A DNA stretch of 64,000 nucleotides from Fructobacillus apis (GCF_023893635.1 NZ_JAMWYK010000001.1:186001-250000), one strand, 5' to 3'; counted from the first letter of the stretch, positions 33,567-42,200 are shown. Numbers and translations are program-made. Notes: generated by a model from the letters alone, not told the origin.

Positions 33567-34625
33567 TTACTTCTTAGCCGTGTCCTCTGGGTCAGCCGGA
33601 AGGTCGATGTCGTCGGCCCCCGTCTTCTCCAACTGTTCGACTTGTTCGACGAACTGTTCTTGAATCTTTTCGGTCACGGCGTCGTTGCTCATGTCTTCGA
33701 GGTTGGCAACGAATTCGATGTGTTGCTTCAGGTTATCGAAGACCATTGGGGCGTCCCCACCGTATTCCCCGTCGAGGTTGACTTTGATAGGGTCGGCATC
33801 GAGCGGCTCGATGGAAACGCGGCTCGTCTTCTTGTAGATGAGCTTGGGGTTGTTAATGTGGTTTCCTCCCTGGAGAACCTGGGAGACCATCTGGGCGATT
33901 TGCCACATGTTGGCCTTCTTGACGATGAGCAAGGTGAACTTACCGTCGTCCAACTTGGCGTCGGGCACGAGGCTTTCGAATCCAGCAACGGAGTTCGTCA
34001 ACGCCAAGAAAATCATGGAGATGTCGCCGTCGTATTCACCGTCGTCGAAGGTCACCTTGGCCTTCACGGGCTTCAAACGGGTGAGCAATTCTGCTCCCTT
34101 AACCAGGTAGGCCAGGTAGCCGTACAAGGACTTCATGGCGGAAGGAACGGCGTAAGTCAACTCGGAAAGCGTTCCGAGGGCGGCGATGTTCATGTAGTAG
34201 CGCGCTTCGCCCACCTGTCCGGCTTCATCCTTGGGGCTGATCTTTCCGATGTCCATCTTGATGGTTTGATCCTTCAAGATAACCTTGGCGGCTTCCAAAG
34301 GATCATCGCGGTTGACCTTCAGGGCACGGGCGTAATCGTTTGTGGTTCCAGCAGGAATAATGGCCATCTTTGGGCGCTTGTCCAAGGGTGCAATCCCGTT
34401 CACGACTTCGTTGATGGTTCCGTCACCACCGGCGGCGACAATCAAATCGAAGCCGGCCAAAGCGGCACGTTTGGCTTCCTTTTGTGCGGAAAGTGTTTCG
34501 GGCGTCGTGGCGAAGGTGGACGTTTCGTAGCCAGCCTCTTCGTAGACGTTCAAAATGGACAGCATGTCCCGCTTAACCATTTCACGGCCGGAGCTTGGGT
34601 TGTAGATGATGCGTGCACGTTTCAT
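33567..34625 (-). CDS. dagK: Diacylglycerol kinase-type lipid kinase (DgkB/YegS family)
   Basis: A 352-residue lipid kinase; DgkB recycles diacylglycerol from lipoteichoic acid synthesis to phosphatidic acid. Visible: N-terminal RARIIYNPSSG nucleotide-binding element, GGDGT (66-70), IPAGTTNDYARAL, and the C-terminal beta-sandwich ending IDLPADPED. The start at 34625 is chosen on the family's usual MKRARIIYNP-type opening; the 58 extra in-frame residues upstream overlap hairpins and are not family-like. No good ribosome site sits at normal distance: the GGAGGTAAAAGGAG stretch lies 30-45 bases upstream inside or beside a stem. Confidence 0.88.
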   Translation of the reverse strand: MKRARIIYNPSSGREMVKRDMLSILNVYEEAGYETSTFATTPETLSAQKEAKRAALAGFDLIVAAGGDGTINEVVNGIAPLDKRPKMAIIPAGTTNDYARALKVNRDDPLEAAKVILKDQTIKMDIGKISPKDEAGQVGEARYYMNIAALGTLSELTYAVPSAMKSLYGYLAYLVKGAELLTRLKPVKAKVTFDDGEYDGDISMIFLALTNSVAGFESLVPDAKLDDGKFTLLIVKKANMWQIAQMVSQVLQGGNHINNPKLIYKKTSRVSIEPLDADPIKVNLDGEYGGDAPMVFDNLKQHIEFVANLEDMSNDAVTEKIQEQFVEQVEQLEKTGADDIDLPADPEDTAKK

Positions 34626-34634
34626 AAAACTATC

Positions 34635-34748
34635 AAAGGGGCCATCCGTGATCGTGACGGCTCCTTTTACCTCCATAAAGTATGTACGGAAGCCCCCAAA
34701 ACGGGATGCTTCCATTAAGCACAAAGAGCGAACCGCATTCGGTCCGCT
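34635..34748 (-). terminator. Three-hairpin array between gatB and dagK
   Basis: Stems at 34727-34748 (AGCGGACCG/CGGTTCGCT on the minus strand), 34688-34713 (GGAAGC/GCTTCC with an inner TCCC/GGGG stem) and 34635-34667 (AAAGGAGCC/GGCCCCTTT). The first can end gatB transcripts, though its T run is poor on the minus strand. The last buries the GGAG that would serve dagK and ends ten bases before its ATG, so it may control dagK translation. No function is proven. Confidence 0.55.
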
Positions 34749-34803
34749 TTTGGCTGCGCCTCGTTTAGCGAAGCAGAACTGCAAGAACAGTCCCGGCAAA
34801 CGA

Positions 34804-36258
34804 TTAACGCTTGTTCAATTCTTCTAACAAAATCTTGTTCAAGATTCCAGGGTTCGCTTGACCCTTGGACTTCTTCATCAACTGACCGATCAAGAAGCCA
34901 GTGGCACGGTCCTTACCACCCTTAAAGTCTTCGATTGACTGTGGGTTTTGATCCAATACTTCTGTAACCCATGGCGTCAAAACGGCTGGGTCAGAAATCT
35001 GAACAAGGCCTTGGGCCTTGGCGTAGGCTTCGGGTTCTTCACCTTCCATGATGGCGGTGAAGACCTTCTTGGCCTGCTTCGTTGAGATGGTACCATCTTC
35101 AATCAACTTGACCATACCGGCCAAGTTTTCAGGCGTCAACTTCGTGTCGGCCAATTCGACTTGGTTCTTGTTCAAGTAGGCGTTCACGTCACCGATCAAC
35201 GTGTTGGCAACACGCTTGGCGGCTGACTTGTCAGAGGCATCCCCCGCTGCAATGGTTGCATCGAAGAAGTTTGACATCGCCAAAGTCTGCGTCAAGACAC
35301 CGGCGTCGTAAGGTTCCAAGCCGAGTTCTTCGACATAAGACTTTTGCCGGTCGGCGGCTGACTTAGGTAATTCGGCCTTCACGCGTTCAATCCAGGCGTC
35401 ATCAATGTGAATTGGTGACAAGTCTGGTTCTGGGAAGTAACGGTAATCGTCTGCTTGTTCCTTCACACGCATCAGGATTGTTGACTTCGTTGGTTCGTCG
35501 TAGCGACGCGTTTCCTGGCGGATTTGACCACCGGCACGCATCACCTTGGCTTGACGCTTTTCTTCGAATTCAAGTGCGGATTGAACGTAGTGGAATGAGT
35601 TGACGTTCTTCATTTCCACACGCGTACCGTAGTTGTCTGATCCGTGGGGACGGAGTGAGACGTTGACGTCGGCACGCATTTGTCCTTCTTGCATCTTGGC
35701 TTCAGAAACACCGGTAAAGAGAATTACCCGGCGCAGTTGTTCCAAGTAAGCGTAGGCTTCTTCAGGGGAAGCCAAGTCAGGCTTTGAAACGATTTCGACC
35801 AGTGGCGTTCCCTGACGGTTCAAGTCGACGTAAGAGTAGCCGTCCGTCCCGTGGGTGTTCTTACCAGCGTCTTCTTCGACGTGCAATTCGTCGATTCCGA
35901 TGCGCTTGACCTTTCCGTCAGGCATCGTCACGTCCAAGTAACCGTTCGTTCCGAGTGGCGTGTGCAACTGGGTCGTCTGGTAGGACTTAGGGTTGTCGGG
36001 GTAAACGTAGTTCTTACGGTCCCAACGAATGTCGCGGGTGATGTCACAGTGCAAGGCCATGGCAACACGCATTCCGTAGTCAACGGCCCCCTTATTCACA
36101 ACGGGCAAGACCCCTGGGTAGGCCCAGTCGATCACGTTGGTGTTTTCGTTGGGCGCATCCCCGTAGTGAACGGGAGATGGTGACAACAGCTTTGAGTTCG
36201 TTTGCATTTCCACGTGAACTTCGAGTCCAATAGTGGTTTCAAAATTTTCGATTCCCAT
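34804..36258 (-). CDS. gatB: Asp-tRNA(Asn)/Glu-tRNA(Gln) amidotransferase subunit B
   Basis: Kinase/tRNA-binding subunit of GatCAB, which converts Glu-tRNA(Gln) and Asp-tRNA(Asn) to the amide forms where the matching synthetase is absent. 484 residues, standard length. It opens [17 protein letters not shown]. The cradle domain has [10 protein letters not shown] and [11 protein letters not shown]. The C-terminal helical and YqeY-like tail domain ends [15 protein letters not shown]. It starts 11 bases after gatA. Confidence 0.98.
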   Translation of the reverse strand: MGIENFETTIGLEVHVEMQTNSKLLSPSPVHYGDAPNENTNVIDWAYPGVLPVVNKGAVDYGMRVAMALHCDITRDIRWDRKNYVYPDNPKSYQTTQLHTPLGTNGYLDVTMPDGKVKRIGIDELHVEEDAGKNTHGTDGYSYVDLNRQGTPLVEIVSKPDLASPEEAYAYLEQLRRVILFTGVSEAKMQEGQMRADVNVSLRPHGSDNYGTRVEMKNVNSFHYVQSALEFEEKRQAKVMRAGGQIRQETRRYDEPTKSTILMRVKEQADDYRYFPEPDLSPIHIDDAWIERVKAELPKSAADRQKSYVEELGLEPYDAGVLTQTLAMSNFFDATIAAGDASDKSAAKRVANTLIGDVNAYLNKNQVELADTKLTPENLAGMVKLIEDGTISTKQAKKVFTAIMEGEEPEAYAKAQGLVQISDPAVLTPWVTEVLDQNPQSIEDFKGGKDRATGFLIGQLMKKSKGQANPGILNKILLEELNKR

Positions 36259-36269
36259 TTTTGGCCTCC

Positions 36270-37736
36270 TTAGTAGTTCTTCCCGATGGCGGGAACGTTT
36301 TCGTGAAAGTCGTTGCCTTGTTCAAAGGCGTAGGCCAATTGGTAAATCGTTGATTCGTCGAACGGACGACCAATGATTTGCAAACCGATTGGCAAGCCAG
36401 CGTTGAAGCCGGCGTTCACGGACATGGCGGGCAAACCAGCCAAGTTAACTGGAATGGTCAAGGCGTCACCCAAGTACATCGTCTTAGGGTCGCCGAGTTC
36501 TTCACCCATGCCGTATGGTTGCGTTGGTGTCGTAGGACCAACAATCAAATCGTAGTCTTCAAAGACCTTGTTGAAGTCTTGGATGATCAATGTACGGATT
36601 TGAGCGGCCTTCTTGAAGAAGGCGTCGTAGGCACCAGCTGAAAGGGAGTAAGTTCCCAACATGATGCGGCGCTTGACTTCGTTTCCGAATCCTTCGGAAC
36701 GAGTCTTCTTGTAAACTTCTTCCAGTTCCTTGGCGTCCTTTGCACGGTGTCCGTAACGGATACCGTCGTAACGTTGCAAGTTTGATGAACCTTCAGAAGA
36801 CATCAAGATGTAGTAGGCAGCGACACCGTAGTGCGTGTGTGGCAGTGACACTTCGGTCACTTCAGCACCCATCGTCTTCAATTGTTCGATGGCGGCGCGC
36901 ACTTGCAAGGCGACTTCGTTTGACAAACCTTCTTGGAAGTATTCCTTTGGAACGGCAATCTTCATCCCCTTGATGGAATCACCGAGCTTTTCGGTGAAGT
37001 CCGGCACGGCACGTTCAGATGACGTTGAGTCGTTTTGGTCGAAACCGGCGATGGCGTTCAAGACCAAGGCGTTATCGCGAACCGTACGCGTCAAAGGACC
37101 GATTTGGTCCAATGAAGAAGCCATGGCGAAGAGCCCAAAACGAGATACTCGACCGTAAGTTGGCTTCATTCCAGCGATACCGTTGAAGGCGGCTGGCTGA
37201 CGGATTGATCCACCCGTATCGGAACCAAGGGCGTAGGCCACTTGACCAGCGGCAACCGCAGCGGCGGAACCACCGGATGAACCACCGGGAACCTTCGTTT
37301 CGTCCCAGGCGTTCTTCGTTTGCTTGTAGGCAGACGTTTCGGATGAACCACCCATGGCAAATTCGTCCATGTTGGCCTTACCGATGATGACAGCACCGTC
37401 GTCCTTCAACTTCTTGGTAACCGTCGCGTCGTAAACGGGCTTGAAGTCGGCCAAAATCTTTGAGGCAGCGGTCGTTTCCAATCCCTTGGTTGCGATGTTG
37501 TCCTTCATGGCCATTGGAATACCGGCCAAGACGTTTGAGAAGTTACCCTTCTCATCGGCCGCAGCCGCTTCGGCCAAAGCCGTTTCTTCGTGCAAACGCA
37601 CAAAAGCTTCGAGCTGTGGCTCCGTCTGCTTGATGTTATCCAATGTTTCCTTCGTCAAAGAAACGGCGGTGATGTCGCCGTTCTTCAAAGCCTGGTTGAT
37701 GTCTTCCAGTGAGTGTTCGAAGTAGTTGTAAGTCAT
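36270..37736 (-). CDS. gatA: Asp-tRNA(Asn)/Glu-tRNA(Gln) amidotransferase subunit A
   Basis: Glutaminase subunit of GatCAB, an amidase-signature enzyme supplying ammonia. 488 residues. The Ser-cisSer-Lys triad is visible as Lys78 (MAMKDN), Ser153 ([11 protein letters not shown]) and Ser177 ([11 protein letters not shown]). Its ATG shares one base with the gatC stop (TAATG), so translation is coupled. Confidence 0.98.
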   Translation of the reverse strand: MTYNYFEHSLEDINQALKNGDITAVSLTKETLDNIKQTEPQLEAFVRLHEETALAEAAAADEKGNFSNVLAGIPMAMKDNIATKGLETTAASKILADFKPVYDATVTKKLKDDGAVIIGKANMDEFAMGGSSETSAYKQTKNAWDETKVPGGSSGGSAAAVAAGQVAYALGSDTGGSIRQPAAFNGIAGMKPTYGRVSRFGLFAMASSLDQIGPLTRTVRDNALVLNAIAGFDQNDSTSSERAVPDFTEKLGDSIKGMKIAVPKEYFQEGLSNEVALQVRAAIEQLKTMGAEVTEVSLPHTHYGVAAYYILMSSEGSSNLQRYDGIRYGHRAKDAKELEEVYKKTRSEGFGNEVKRRIMLGTYSLSAGAYDAFFKKAAQIRTLIIQDFNKVFEDYDLIVGPTTPTQPYGMGEELGDPKTMYLGDALTIPVNLAGLPAMSVNAGFNAGLPIGLQIIGRPFDESTIYQLAYAFEQGNDFHENVPAIGKNY

Positions 37737-38044
37737 TAGGCTTCGTCCTCCCCGTGTAAGATGGCTGGAACCTTGATTAAGTCAGCGGCTTCGTCAGGAG
37801 CCTCTGCCAACAGTTCCTTCTTTTGATGCCAGTTGTCGGCGACGTCTTCACGTAAGTGGTTGATGTTTTCGGTTACTGAAAAAGTCGGTGCCACCCCGTC
37901 TGTATTAACCTGCGCCATTTCGTCACAGAGCGTCACGATTTCTTGGAGTTGGTTGGTAAAGTGATCCAATTCCTCATCCGAGAAACGCAACTTGGCAAGG
38001 TCGGCCACGTGGGCGATTTCTTCTTTTGAAATTGATGCTGCCAT
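37736..38044 (-). CDS. gatC: Asp-tRNA(Asn)/Glu-tRNA(Gln) amidotransferase subunit C
   Basis: A 102-residue small subunit that wraps GatA and GatB together. [22 protein letters not shown] is the family's N-terminal helix, followed by the extended GVAPTFSV segment and a Leu/Arg helix. First gene of gatCAB. Its ribosome site AGGTG is modest and sits directly after a hairpin (38056-38081). Confidence 0.96.
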   Translation of the reverse strand: MAASISKEEIAHVADLAKLRFSDEELDHFTNQLQEIVTLCDEMAQVNTDGVAPTFSVTENINHLREDVADNWHQKKELLAEAPDEAADLIKVPAILHGEDEA

Positions 38045-38055
38045 GTTTTCACCTG

Positions 38056-38081
38056 CATGGCTCGCCTAAGGCGATACCATG
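38056..38081 (-). promoter_or_regulatory. Hairpin just upstream of the gatC ribosome site
   Basis: Arms CATGG-CGCC type: TCGCC/GGCGA (38062-38066, 38070-38074) extended across a small bulge by CATGG/CCATG (38056-38060, 38077-38081). Its role is unknown; it may expose or mask the weak AGGTG that follows. Confidence 0.4.
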
Positions 38082-38139
38082 GCTATCCTTTCAATGTAAT
38101 TACTGTTCTATTCTACCATTAAACGGCCCTTTCTGCCCC

Positions 38140-38167
38140 TTGATTTTCTGGGAAAAGTCCGTATAAT
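38140..38167 (+). promoter_or_regulatory. rpsO promoter
   Basis: -35 TTGATT (38140-38145), 16-base spacer, perfect -10 TATAAT (38162-38167). About 95 bases of leader precede rpsO, where S15 autoregulation is possible but no structure was verified. Confidence 0.75.
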
Positions 38168-38266
38168 TAAGACTGTTGTCAAAACAACTGTCCAGATTCT
38201 TAGATTAACGTCTCACCGTCGTTTTTCTCAGAACTTTGGAGACATTTAGGAAAGGTGGAAATGATT

Positions 38267-38536
38267 ATGGCCCTTACACAAGAACGTAAGAACGAAATCA
38301 TGAAAGAATATGCTCGCCACGAAGGCGATACTGGTTCAGTGGAAGTTCAAGTTGCAGTTTTGACTGCAGACATTGCAGAATTGAACGAACACATGGGAGC
38401 GCACAAGCATGATTTCCATTCACAACGTGGTCTTTTGAAGAAGATCGGTCGTCGTCGTAACTTGCTCCGTTACCTCCGTGGTAAGGACGTTACGCGTTAC
38501 CGTGAATTGATCAAGCGCTTAGGTTTGCGCCGTTAA
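38267..38536 (+). CDS. rpsO: 30S ribosomal protein S15
   Basis: An 89-residue primary 16S rRNA-binding protein of the central domain, exactly the usual length from the ATG at 38267 ([20 protein letters not shown]). AAAGGTGG lies eight bases before it. An upstream in-frame ATG at 38261 would be too close to the ribosome site. Motifs [13 protein letters not shown] and [12 protein letters not shown] are standard. Confidence 0.97.
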   Translation: MALTQERKNEIMKEYARHEGDTGSVEVQVAVLTADIAELNEHMGAHKHDFHSQRGLLKKIGRRRNLLRYLRGKDVTRYRELIKRLGLRR

Positions 38537-38585
38537 GCAACATTTGCTTTTCAAAAACCAGCATCAAATTTAAGGAGACAGACAT

Positions 38586-38837
38586 ATGCCGATTATTGAA
38601 TCATCTATTCAACGTGTACGCTTGACTAAGAAGCAACACGATCGCAACGAACCACAACGTTCAGCTTACCGTACTGCTGTAAAGCGTTTCGTTAAGGCTG
38701 CTAAGAACGGTTCAGCAGATACTGCAGAATTGTACAAGCAAGTTTCTTCAGCAATCGATCGCGCCCACTCAAAGGGTTTGATCAAGAAGAACAAGGCTTC
38801 ACGTCAAAAGTCACGTTTGGCTAAGTACGTAAAGTAA
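38586..38837 (+). CDS. rpsT: 30S ribosomal protein S20
   Basis: An 83-residue basic helical protein that binds 16S rRNA at the bottom of the small subunit. It opens MPIIESSIQRVRLTKKQ and ends ASRQKSRLAKYVK. Family length. It follows rpsO by 49 bases on the same strand and the pair ends at the terminator 38846-38877; co-transcription is likely as no separate promoter is evident. Confidence 0.96.
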   Translation: MPIIESSIQRVRLTKKQHDRNEPQRSAYRTAVKRFVKAAKNGSADTAELYKQVSSAIDRAHSKGLIKKNKASRQKSRLAKYVK

Positions 38838-38845
38838 TATTCTTT

Positions 38846-38877
38846 AAAGAAGCTCACTTCGGTGAGCTTCTTTTTTT
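38846..38877 (+). terminator. rpsT terminator
   Basis: Arms AAAGAAGCTCAC / GTGAGCTTCTTT with a TTCG loop and a T run, nine bases after the stop. Confidence 0.95.
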
Positions 38878-38892
38878 ATACAGTACCAAGGT

Positions 38893-38930
38893 AAAAAAGT
38901 CCCCCACTCTTTCGAGTGAGGGACTTTTTT
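38893..38930. terminator. Second, bidirectional terminator between rpsT and the secreted-protein gene
   Basis: AAAAAAGTCCC...CACTC-TTTC-GAGTG...GGGACTTTTTT, one internal mismatch, T runs on both strands. Mainly serves the leftward gene whose stop is at 38938. Confidence 0.88.
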
Positions 38931-38937
38931 CTTTTGT

Positions 38938-39597
38938 TTAGTTCACTAACTTAAAACTCATCTTCTCAACCGCCGCACGGCCACCGTTGTTATTGGCATA
39001 AGCCAGCACATCGGCAATTGTTGCGCGGTATGCCGCGTCATCGTTCTGGCTAAAGGACAACGGACGCGCCTGCGTCTTTTGATCAGACGACGACATCACG
39101 TAGCGGTAATAGGCCTTCACCGAAGAGCCGGCGTTCGCCGTCGCCACAAAGCTAGGCGTATTGGCTTGTTGCCGTGTCATGGTAATCCCGGAGGTTGCCG
39201 AGCGCTTTAGTTGCTGCCAGCTTGCATCCCCGTTTCCCATGCCGTAAAAGGCAATAAGACGGTAAGCCATCGCATCGCTCGAACGGAAATCGTCCATTGT
39301 GAGCGTTTGGCTCTTGGCGTTCCCGCTATACTTTGAACCGCTGTCGCTCGTGCTACCCGAAGATTGCTTGGCATCTGAACGCTCTGGTGAGTTCGTCGAG
39401 TCGTCCTGTAAAACAGCTCCTTCCGAACGTGCCTTTTTGGTCCAACTAGCATCCGCAGTCTTTGGCAAAGTCGCTCGCGACTCCTGCTCGCGAAGTGCTG
39501 CAGAACTTCTCATGTCCCGCATAATGAGACTCATGGCTGCGACCGCTAAAACGGTTGTGGCCAGTACCATTGTCAATAATTTATGTTGCTTAATCAC
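38938..39597 (-). CDS. Secreted or membrane-anchored protein of unknown function
   Basis: Not recognised. 219 residues with a charged start and one hydrophobic segment (LLTMVLATTVLAVAAMSLIM, about 7-26) that can be a signal peptide or anchor. A Ser/Asp/Lys-rich low-complexity spacer (about 50-95, SDSGSKYSGNAKSQ) follows. The compact C-terminal part (about 97-219: TMDDFRSSDAMAYRLIAFYGMGN, PSFVATANAGSSVKAYYRYV, AYRATIADVLAYANNNGG) suggests a small extracellular domain. No cysteine and no catalytic motif. The start is GTG, ten bases after GGAG. Single-gene unit between terminators. Confidence 0.7.
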   Translation of the reverse strand: MIKQHKLLTMVLATTVLAVAAMSLIMRDMRSSAALREQESRATLPKTADASWTKKARSEGAVLQDDSTNSPERSDAKQSSGSTSDSGSKYSGNAKSQTLTMDDFRSSDAMAYRLIAFYGMGNGDASWQQLKRSATSGITMTRQQANTPSFVATANAGSSVKAYYRYVMSSSDQKTQARPLSFSQNDDAAYRATIADVLAYANNNGGRAAVEKMSFKLVN

Positions 39598-39663
39598 ACT
39601 GTTCTATCTCCAATTTAAATGTGATTTCCATCCGTATTTTTCCGAATACCATCCAATGTCTAT

Positions 39664-39690
39664 AGTATATTCATTACATTGAGATTTCAA
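39664..39690 (-). promoter_or_regulatory. Possible promoter of the secreted-protein gene
   Basis: Minus strand -35 TTGAAA (39685-39690) with -10 TATACT at 15 bases, or the overlapping TACTAT at 17 bases. Moderate match, about 65 bases before the GTG start. Confidence 0.4.
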
Positions 39691-39732
39691 GAAGATGTTA
39701 AAAATTTCTTTCCAATATAGATAATCAGAATA

Positions 39733-39765
39733 AAAAAGCAGTTATCGTCAAGATAACTGCTTTTT
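39733..39765 (-). terminator. Terminator after the C39/YG-repeat gene
   Basis: Arms AAAAAGCAGTTATC / GATAACTGCTTTTT, five-base loop, eight bases from the stop at 39773. Confidence 0.92.
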
Positions 39766-39772
39766 GTTTAAT

Positions 39773-41575
39773 TTAAATAACAGCGACGTTCATTGAAGCA
39801 GGTGCGCCATATCCAACTGGCTGCAAGTGAGAGTTCAAATATGACCACTCACCAACAGACATCCAGTAGTTAGCACCACGACCAGCTTGCAATGGGTCGG
39901 CAATCAAGAAACCACCATCACGGTAACCGTAGATCAATTGAACGTGGAAGTGATCCCCATCAGCCCCAACACGGTAGTCCCATGGAATGTATGAAATAAC
40001 TGGGTTGTAAGCCAACAATTGTCCAATAACATCGTTCGCGTTAGCACCCGTGATGTCCTTCGTTTGAACACCAAAAGCACCGTTCAAACGGTTGGCAAGT
40101 GCACCGGCCAAGACCGTTTGTGTTTCGCCAGCGCCACGGCCAAATGGGTTTCCGTGGAAGCCGTTGTATGGTGAAACACCCCATCCATAACCAATACGGT
40201 TGTAGATATCTTGCACACTAGGTACGCCCTTTCCCTTGGCAGAAAGTGCCATCTGGAATGAGACACCTTCACAACCTTCGGGAGCACCCAACTGGTTCTG
40301 GTTCAATGACCAGTGACCAAAGTCAATGCGGATGCCGTTCATGTCCAAACGTCCGTCACCAAAGAAGTTAACATCACGTCCGTAAAGGTTTTGGTGACCG
40401 GTTAAGAAGCGACCATCCCCACCAACAAAGTAAATGCCATCGTTGTCACCAACGTATCCGTTGGTGCGCATGTAGTACGAACCATCGTGTCCGAAGAAGT
40501 ATCCAGCACCATCAATGTATTGGCGTCCTTGAACAGCACGTCCGTTGTTATCCGTGTAGTAAGTCATTCCCCAAGCTTGACGCCAACCTTGGTTTTGACG
40601 AACACCGTCAACGAACCAGTAGTAGGTTCCCATGTAGAAACGGAAACCTGTAAACAACTGTCCGTTTTCATACCAACGGTACCCACCGTTTTGGTTGGAA
40701 CCATCATACAAGTATCCGGAAATTGGACGCATGTAGTAGGAATTATCGTTTCCAAAGTCGTACAACTTACCATCGATGATACGCGTTCCTTGAACGGCAC
40801 GACCATTTTCATCCGTGTAGTAAGTCATTCCCCATGCTTGGCGCCAACCAGCGTTTTGACGAACACCATCTACGAACCAGTAAAAAGTACCCATGTAGTA
40901 ACGGAAACCAGTAAACAACTTACCGTTTTCGTACCAACGGTAGCCACCGTTTTGGTTGGAACCATCGTGAAGGTATCCAGAAGAGCGAAGGTAGAATCCA
41001 CCATCATCACCGAAGTAGAAGTCCTGTCCGTTAATGTTGCGGTGACCTTGAACAGCACGACCATCGTTATCGGTCCAGTATGTCATGCCCCAGGCTTCAC
41101 GCCAACCAGCGTTTTGACGAACACCGTCAACGAACCAGTAGAAAGTTCCCATGTAGTAACGAAAACCAGTGAACAAGTGTCCACCTTCAAACCAGTTGTA
41201 CCCACCGTTTGCGCCAGAAACTTCTGGTGAGTAGATATAACCGGAAACACCCTTTGCCGCAAAGTTGTCGAGCGCTTGATCACGCGCTGACTTTTGTGGT
41301 GCTACCTCAGGAGCAGCCTGTGCTGATTCCTGAGTCGCTTGGCTAGAAGCAGCTTGGCTAGAAGTTCCTTGAGTGTTTTGACTAGAAGCTTCTTCAGTAG
41401 TCGTTTGACCTGTCGACTCCTGTACAGCTGGCTTTACATCAGCAACCTTCGTTGTGGTAGCTGTTATACCATTATTTTCATCGGCTGAAGCAGTCGTGCT
41501 TACCAAACCGAATCCTGCCGCTACAATCGCAACAGCTACCCAGTTTTTACCAGCCTTGTATAACTTTTTATGCAT
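39773..41575 (-). CDS. Secreted C39-like cysteine peptidase with glucan-binding-type YG modules
   Basis: A 600-residue secreted protein. It begins with a KxYKxGKxW signal peptide (KLYKAGKNW at residues 4-12, then a hydrophobic core ending TTASA). A Ser/Thr/Gln-rich linker follows (about 35-100). Then come three near-identical aromatic modules (112-199, 200-286, 287-372) and a shorter fourth (373-413), resembling the repeats of dextransucrases that bind alpha-glucans or wall polymers. The C-terminal domain (about 414-600) looks like Peptidase_C39_2: Cys435 in EGCEGVSFQMAL, His542 in DHFHVQLIYGY, Asp560 in IADPL. The start at 41575 has AGGAG seven bases upstream. Substrate unknown; no LPxTG signal. 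A TATACT -10 lies at 41619-41624. Confidence 0.82.
   Translation of the reverse strand: MHKKLYKAGKNWVAVAIVAAGFGLVSTTASADENNGITATTTKVADVKPAVQESTGQTTTEEASSQNTQGTSSQAASSQATQESAQAAPEVAPQKSARDQALDNFAAKGVSGYIYSPEVSGANGGYNWFEGGHLFTGFRYYMGTFYWFVDGVRQNAGWREAWGMTYWTDNDGRAVQGHRNINGQDFYFGDDGGFYLRSSGYLHDGSNQNGGYRWYENGKLFTGFRYYMGTFYWFVDGVRQNAGWRQAWGMTYYTDENGRAVQGTRIIDGKLYDFGNDNSYYMRPISGYLYDGSNQNGGYRWYENGQLFTGFRFYMGTYYWFVDGVRQNQGWRQAWGMTYYTDNNGRAVQGRQYIDGAGYFFGHDGSYYMRTNGYVGDNDGIYFVGGDGRFLTGHQNLYGRDVNFFGDGRLDMNGIRIDFGHWSLNQNQLGAPEGCEGVSFQMALSAKGKGVPSVQDIYNRIGYGWGVSPYNGFHGNPFGRGAGETQTVLAGALANRLNGAFGVQTKDITGANANDVIGQLLAYNPVISYIPWDYRVGADGDHFHVQLIYGYRDGGFLIADPLQAGRGANYWMSVGEWSYLNSHLQPVGYGAPASMNVAVI
40337..41242 (-). 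repeat. Tandem YG-type modules (three of about 260 bases plus one partial)
   Basis: Coding repeats at 40979-41242, 40718-40978 and 40460-40717, with a diverged shorter unit at 40337-40459. Conserved blocks are GGYRWYENGKLFTGFRYYMG, WFVDGVRQNAGWRQAWGMT and NGRAVQG. The first two full units and the third differ at few positions, implying recent duplication or homogenisation. Confidence 0.88.
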
Positions 41576-41655
41576 TTTCTTTCTCCTGAATGACATTTTT
41601 TACAAATGTGTCTATTTAAGTATAACGCTTTTTTTGGAAAATAAAACAAAAATTA

Positions 41656-41683
41656 AAAGACGAACACTTTCGTGTTCGTCTTT
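41656..41683 (-). terminator. Terminator after gtrA
   Basis: Arms AAAGACGAACAC / GTGTTCGTCTTT, TTTC loop, T-rich on the minus strand, 21 bases after the stop at 41705. Confidence 0.9.
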
Positions 41684-41704
41684 AAGAAATCGTCTATTAA
41701 AATG

Positions 41705-42115
41705 TTATTTTTTAAAGATAATCAGCTTACTCAATACATAGTTTGAGACGATAACAAAGATATTTTGAATACCGTTCCACACCAAATCATTTTGGTGTAG
41801 GACGCGAACTCCAAAGGCTAAGATCAACCAACCAATGATTCCAGTCACAAGACGGGCAAGGTAAAACTGCCAGAATTCCCGTGCTAATCCCTTGAAATCA
41901 CGCACTTCTGATTTAAAGACCCAGATACGGTTGGTTACGTACGCGAAGAGCACAGCCAAAAACCATGATGCCACGTAGGCAACGGTGTATTCCCAGTACC
42001 AAAGCGCAGAGAATACGGAGTATGTCACAACGGAAACGACAAAGGTCGCTCCTCCAAAGAATAAGTAAAGCAGGGTTTCTTCGTACTGCTTATATAAGTC
42101 GAGTAGTTTAGTCAT
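41705..42115 (-). CDS. gtrA: GtrA family membrane protein
   Basis: A 136-residue protein with four membrane helices (for example LLYLFFGGATFVVSVVTYSVF and WFLAVLFAYVTNRIWVF). The TNRxWVF motif and the C-terminal NYVLSKLIIFKK are typical of GtrA/GtcA proteins, proposed flippases for polyprenyl-phosphate sugars in O-antigen and teichoic acid glycosylation. Alone in its transcript, with an operator-like palindrome in its promoter. Likely partners are the GtrB-type glycosyltransferases further right. Confidence 0.88.
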   Translation of the reverse strand: MTKLLDLYKQYEETLLYLFFGGATFVVSVVTYSVFSALWYWEYTVAYVASWFLAVLFAYVTNRIWVFKSEVRDFKGLAREFWQFYLARLVTGIIGWLILAFGVRVLHQNDLVWNGIQNIFVIVSNYVLSKLIIFKK

Positions 42116-42146
42116 TATTTATTCCAATCGAAAAGTTTACTTAACC

Positions 42147-42174
42147 ATTATAGCGAACTAGCGAACGGTTCGCT
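42147..42174 (-). promoter_or_regulatory. gtrA promoter with operator-like repeats
   Basis: Minus strand: -10 TATAAT (42147-42152), no recognisable -35. Immediately upstream lies a perfect 7-1-7 palindrome AGCGAAC-G-GTTCGCT (42160-42174) and a third half-site AGCGAAC (42152-42158). The repeats occupy the spacer and -35 region, where a repressor or activator would act. Confidence 0.6.
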
Positions 42175-42200
42175 CCATAAATATTAGCAATTTAATAAAA

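Noticed and set aside
33519-34718. A 399-codon rightward reading frame opposite dagK
   Set aside because: It is the antisense shadow of a clear lipid kinase, has no ribosome site or family motif, and arises from the GC-rich codon pattern.
39454-39468. LPKTA in the unknown secreted protein as a sortase signal
   Set aside because: It lies at residues 44-48 near the N-terminus with no following hydrophobic helix or basic tail, so it cannot be a normal sorting signal.
40337-41242. CRISPR-like or non-coding repeat array
   Set aside because: The units are about 260 bases, contiguous, in frame and encode aromatic YG modules without spacers.
42152-42174. LexA (SOS) box at the gtrA promoter
   Set aside because: The Gram-positive LexA box needs CGAAC-N4-GTTCG; here the inner halves are one base apart and the outer halves nine, so the spacing does not fit.
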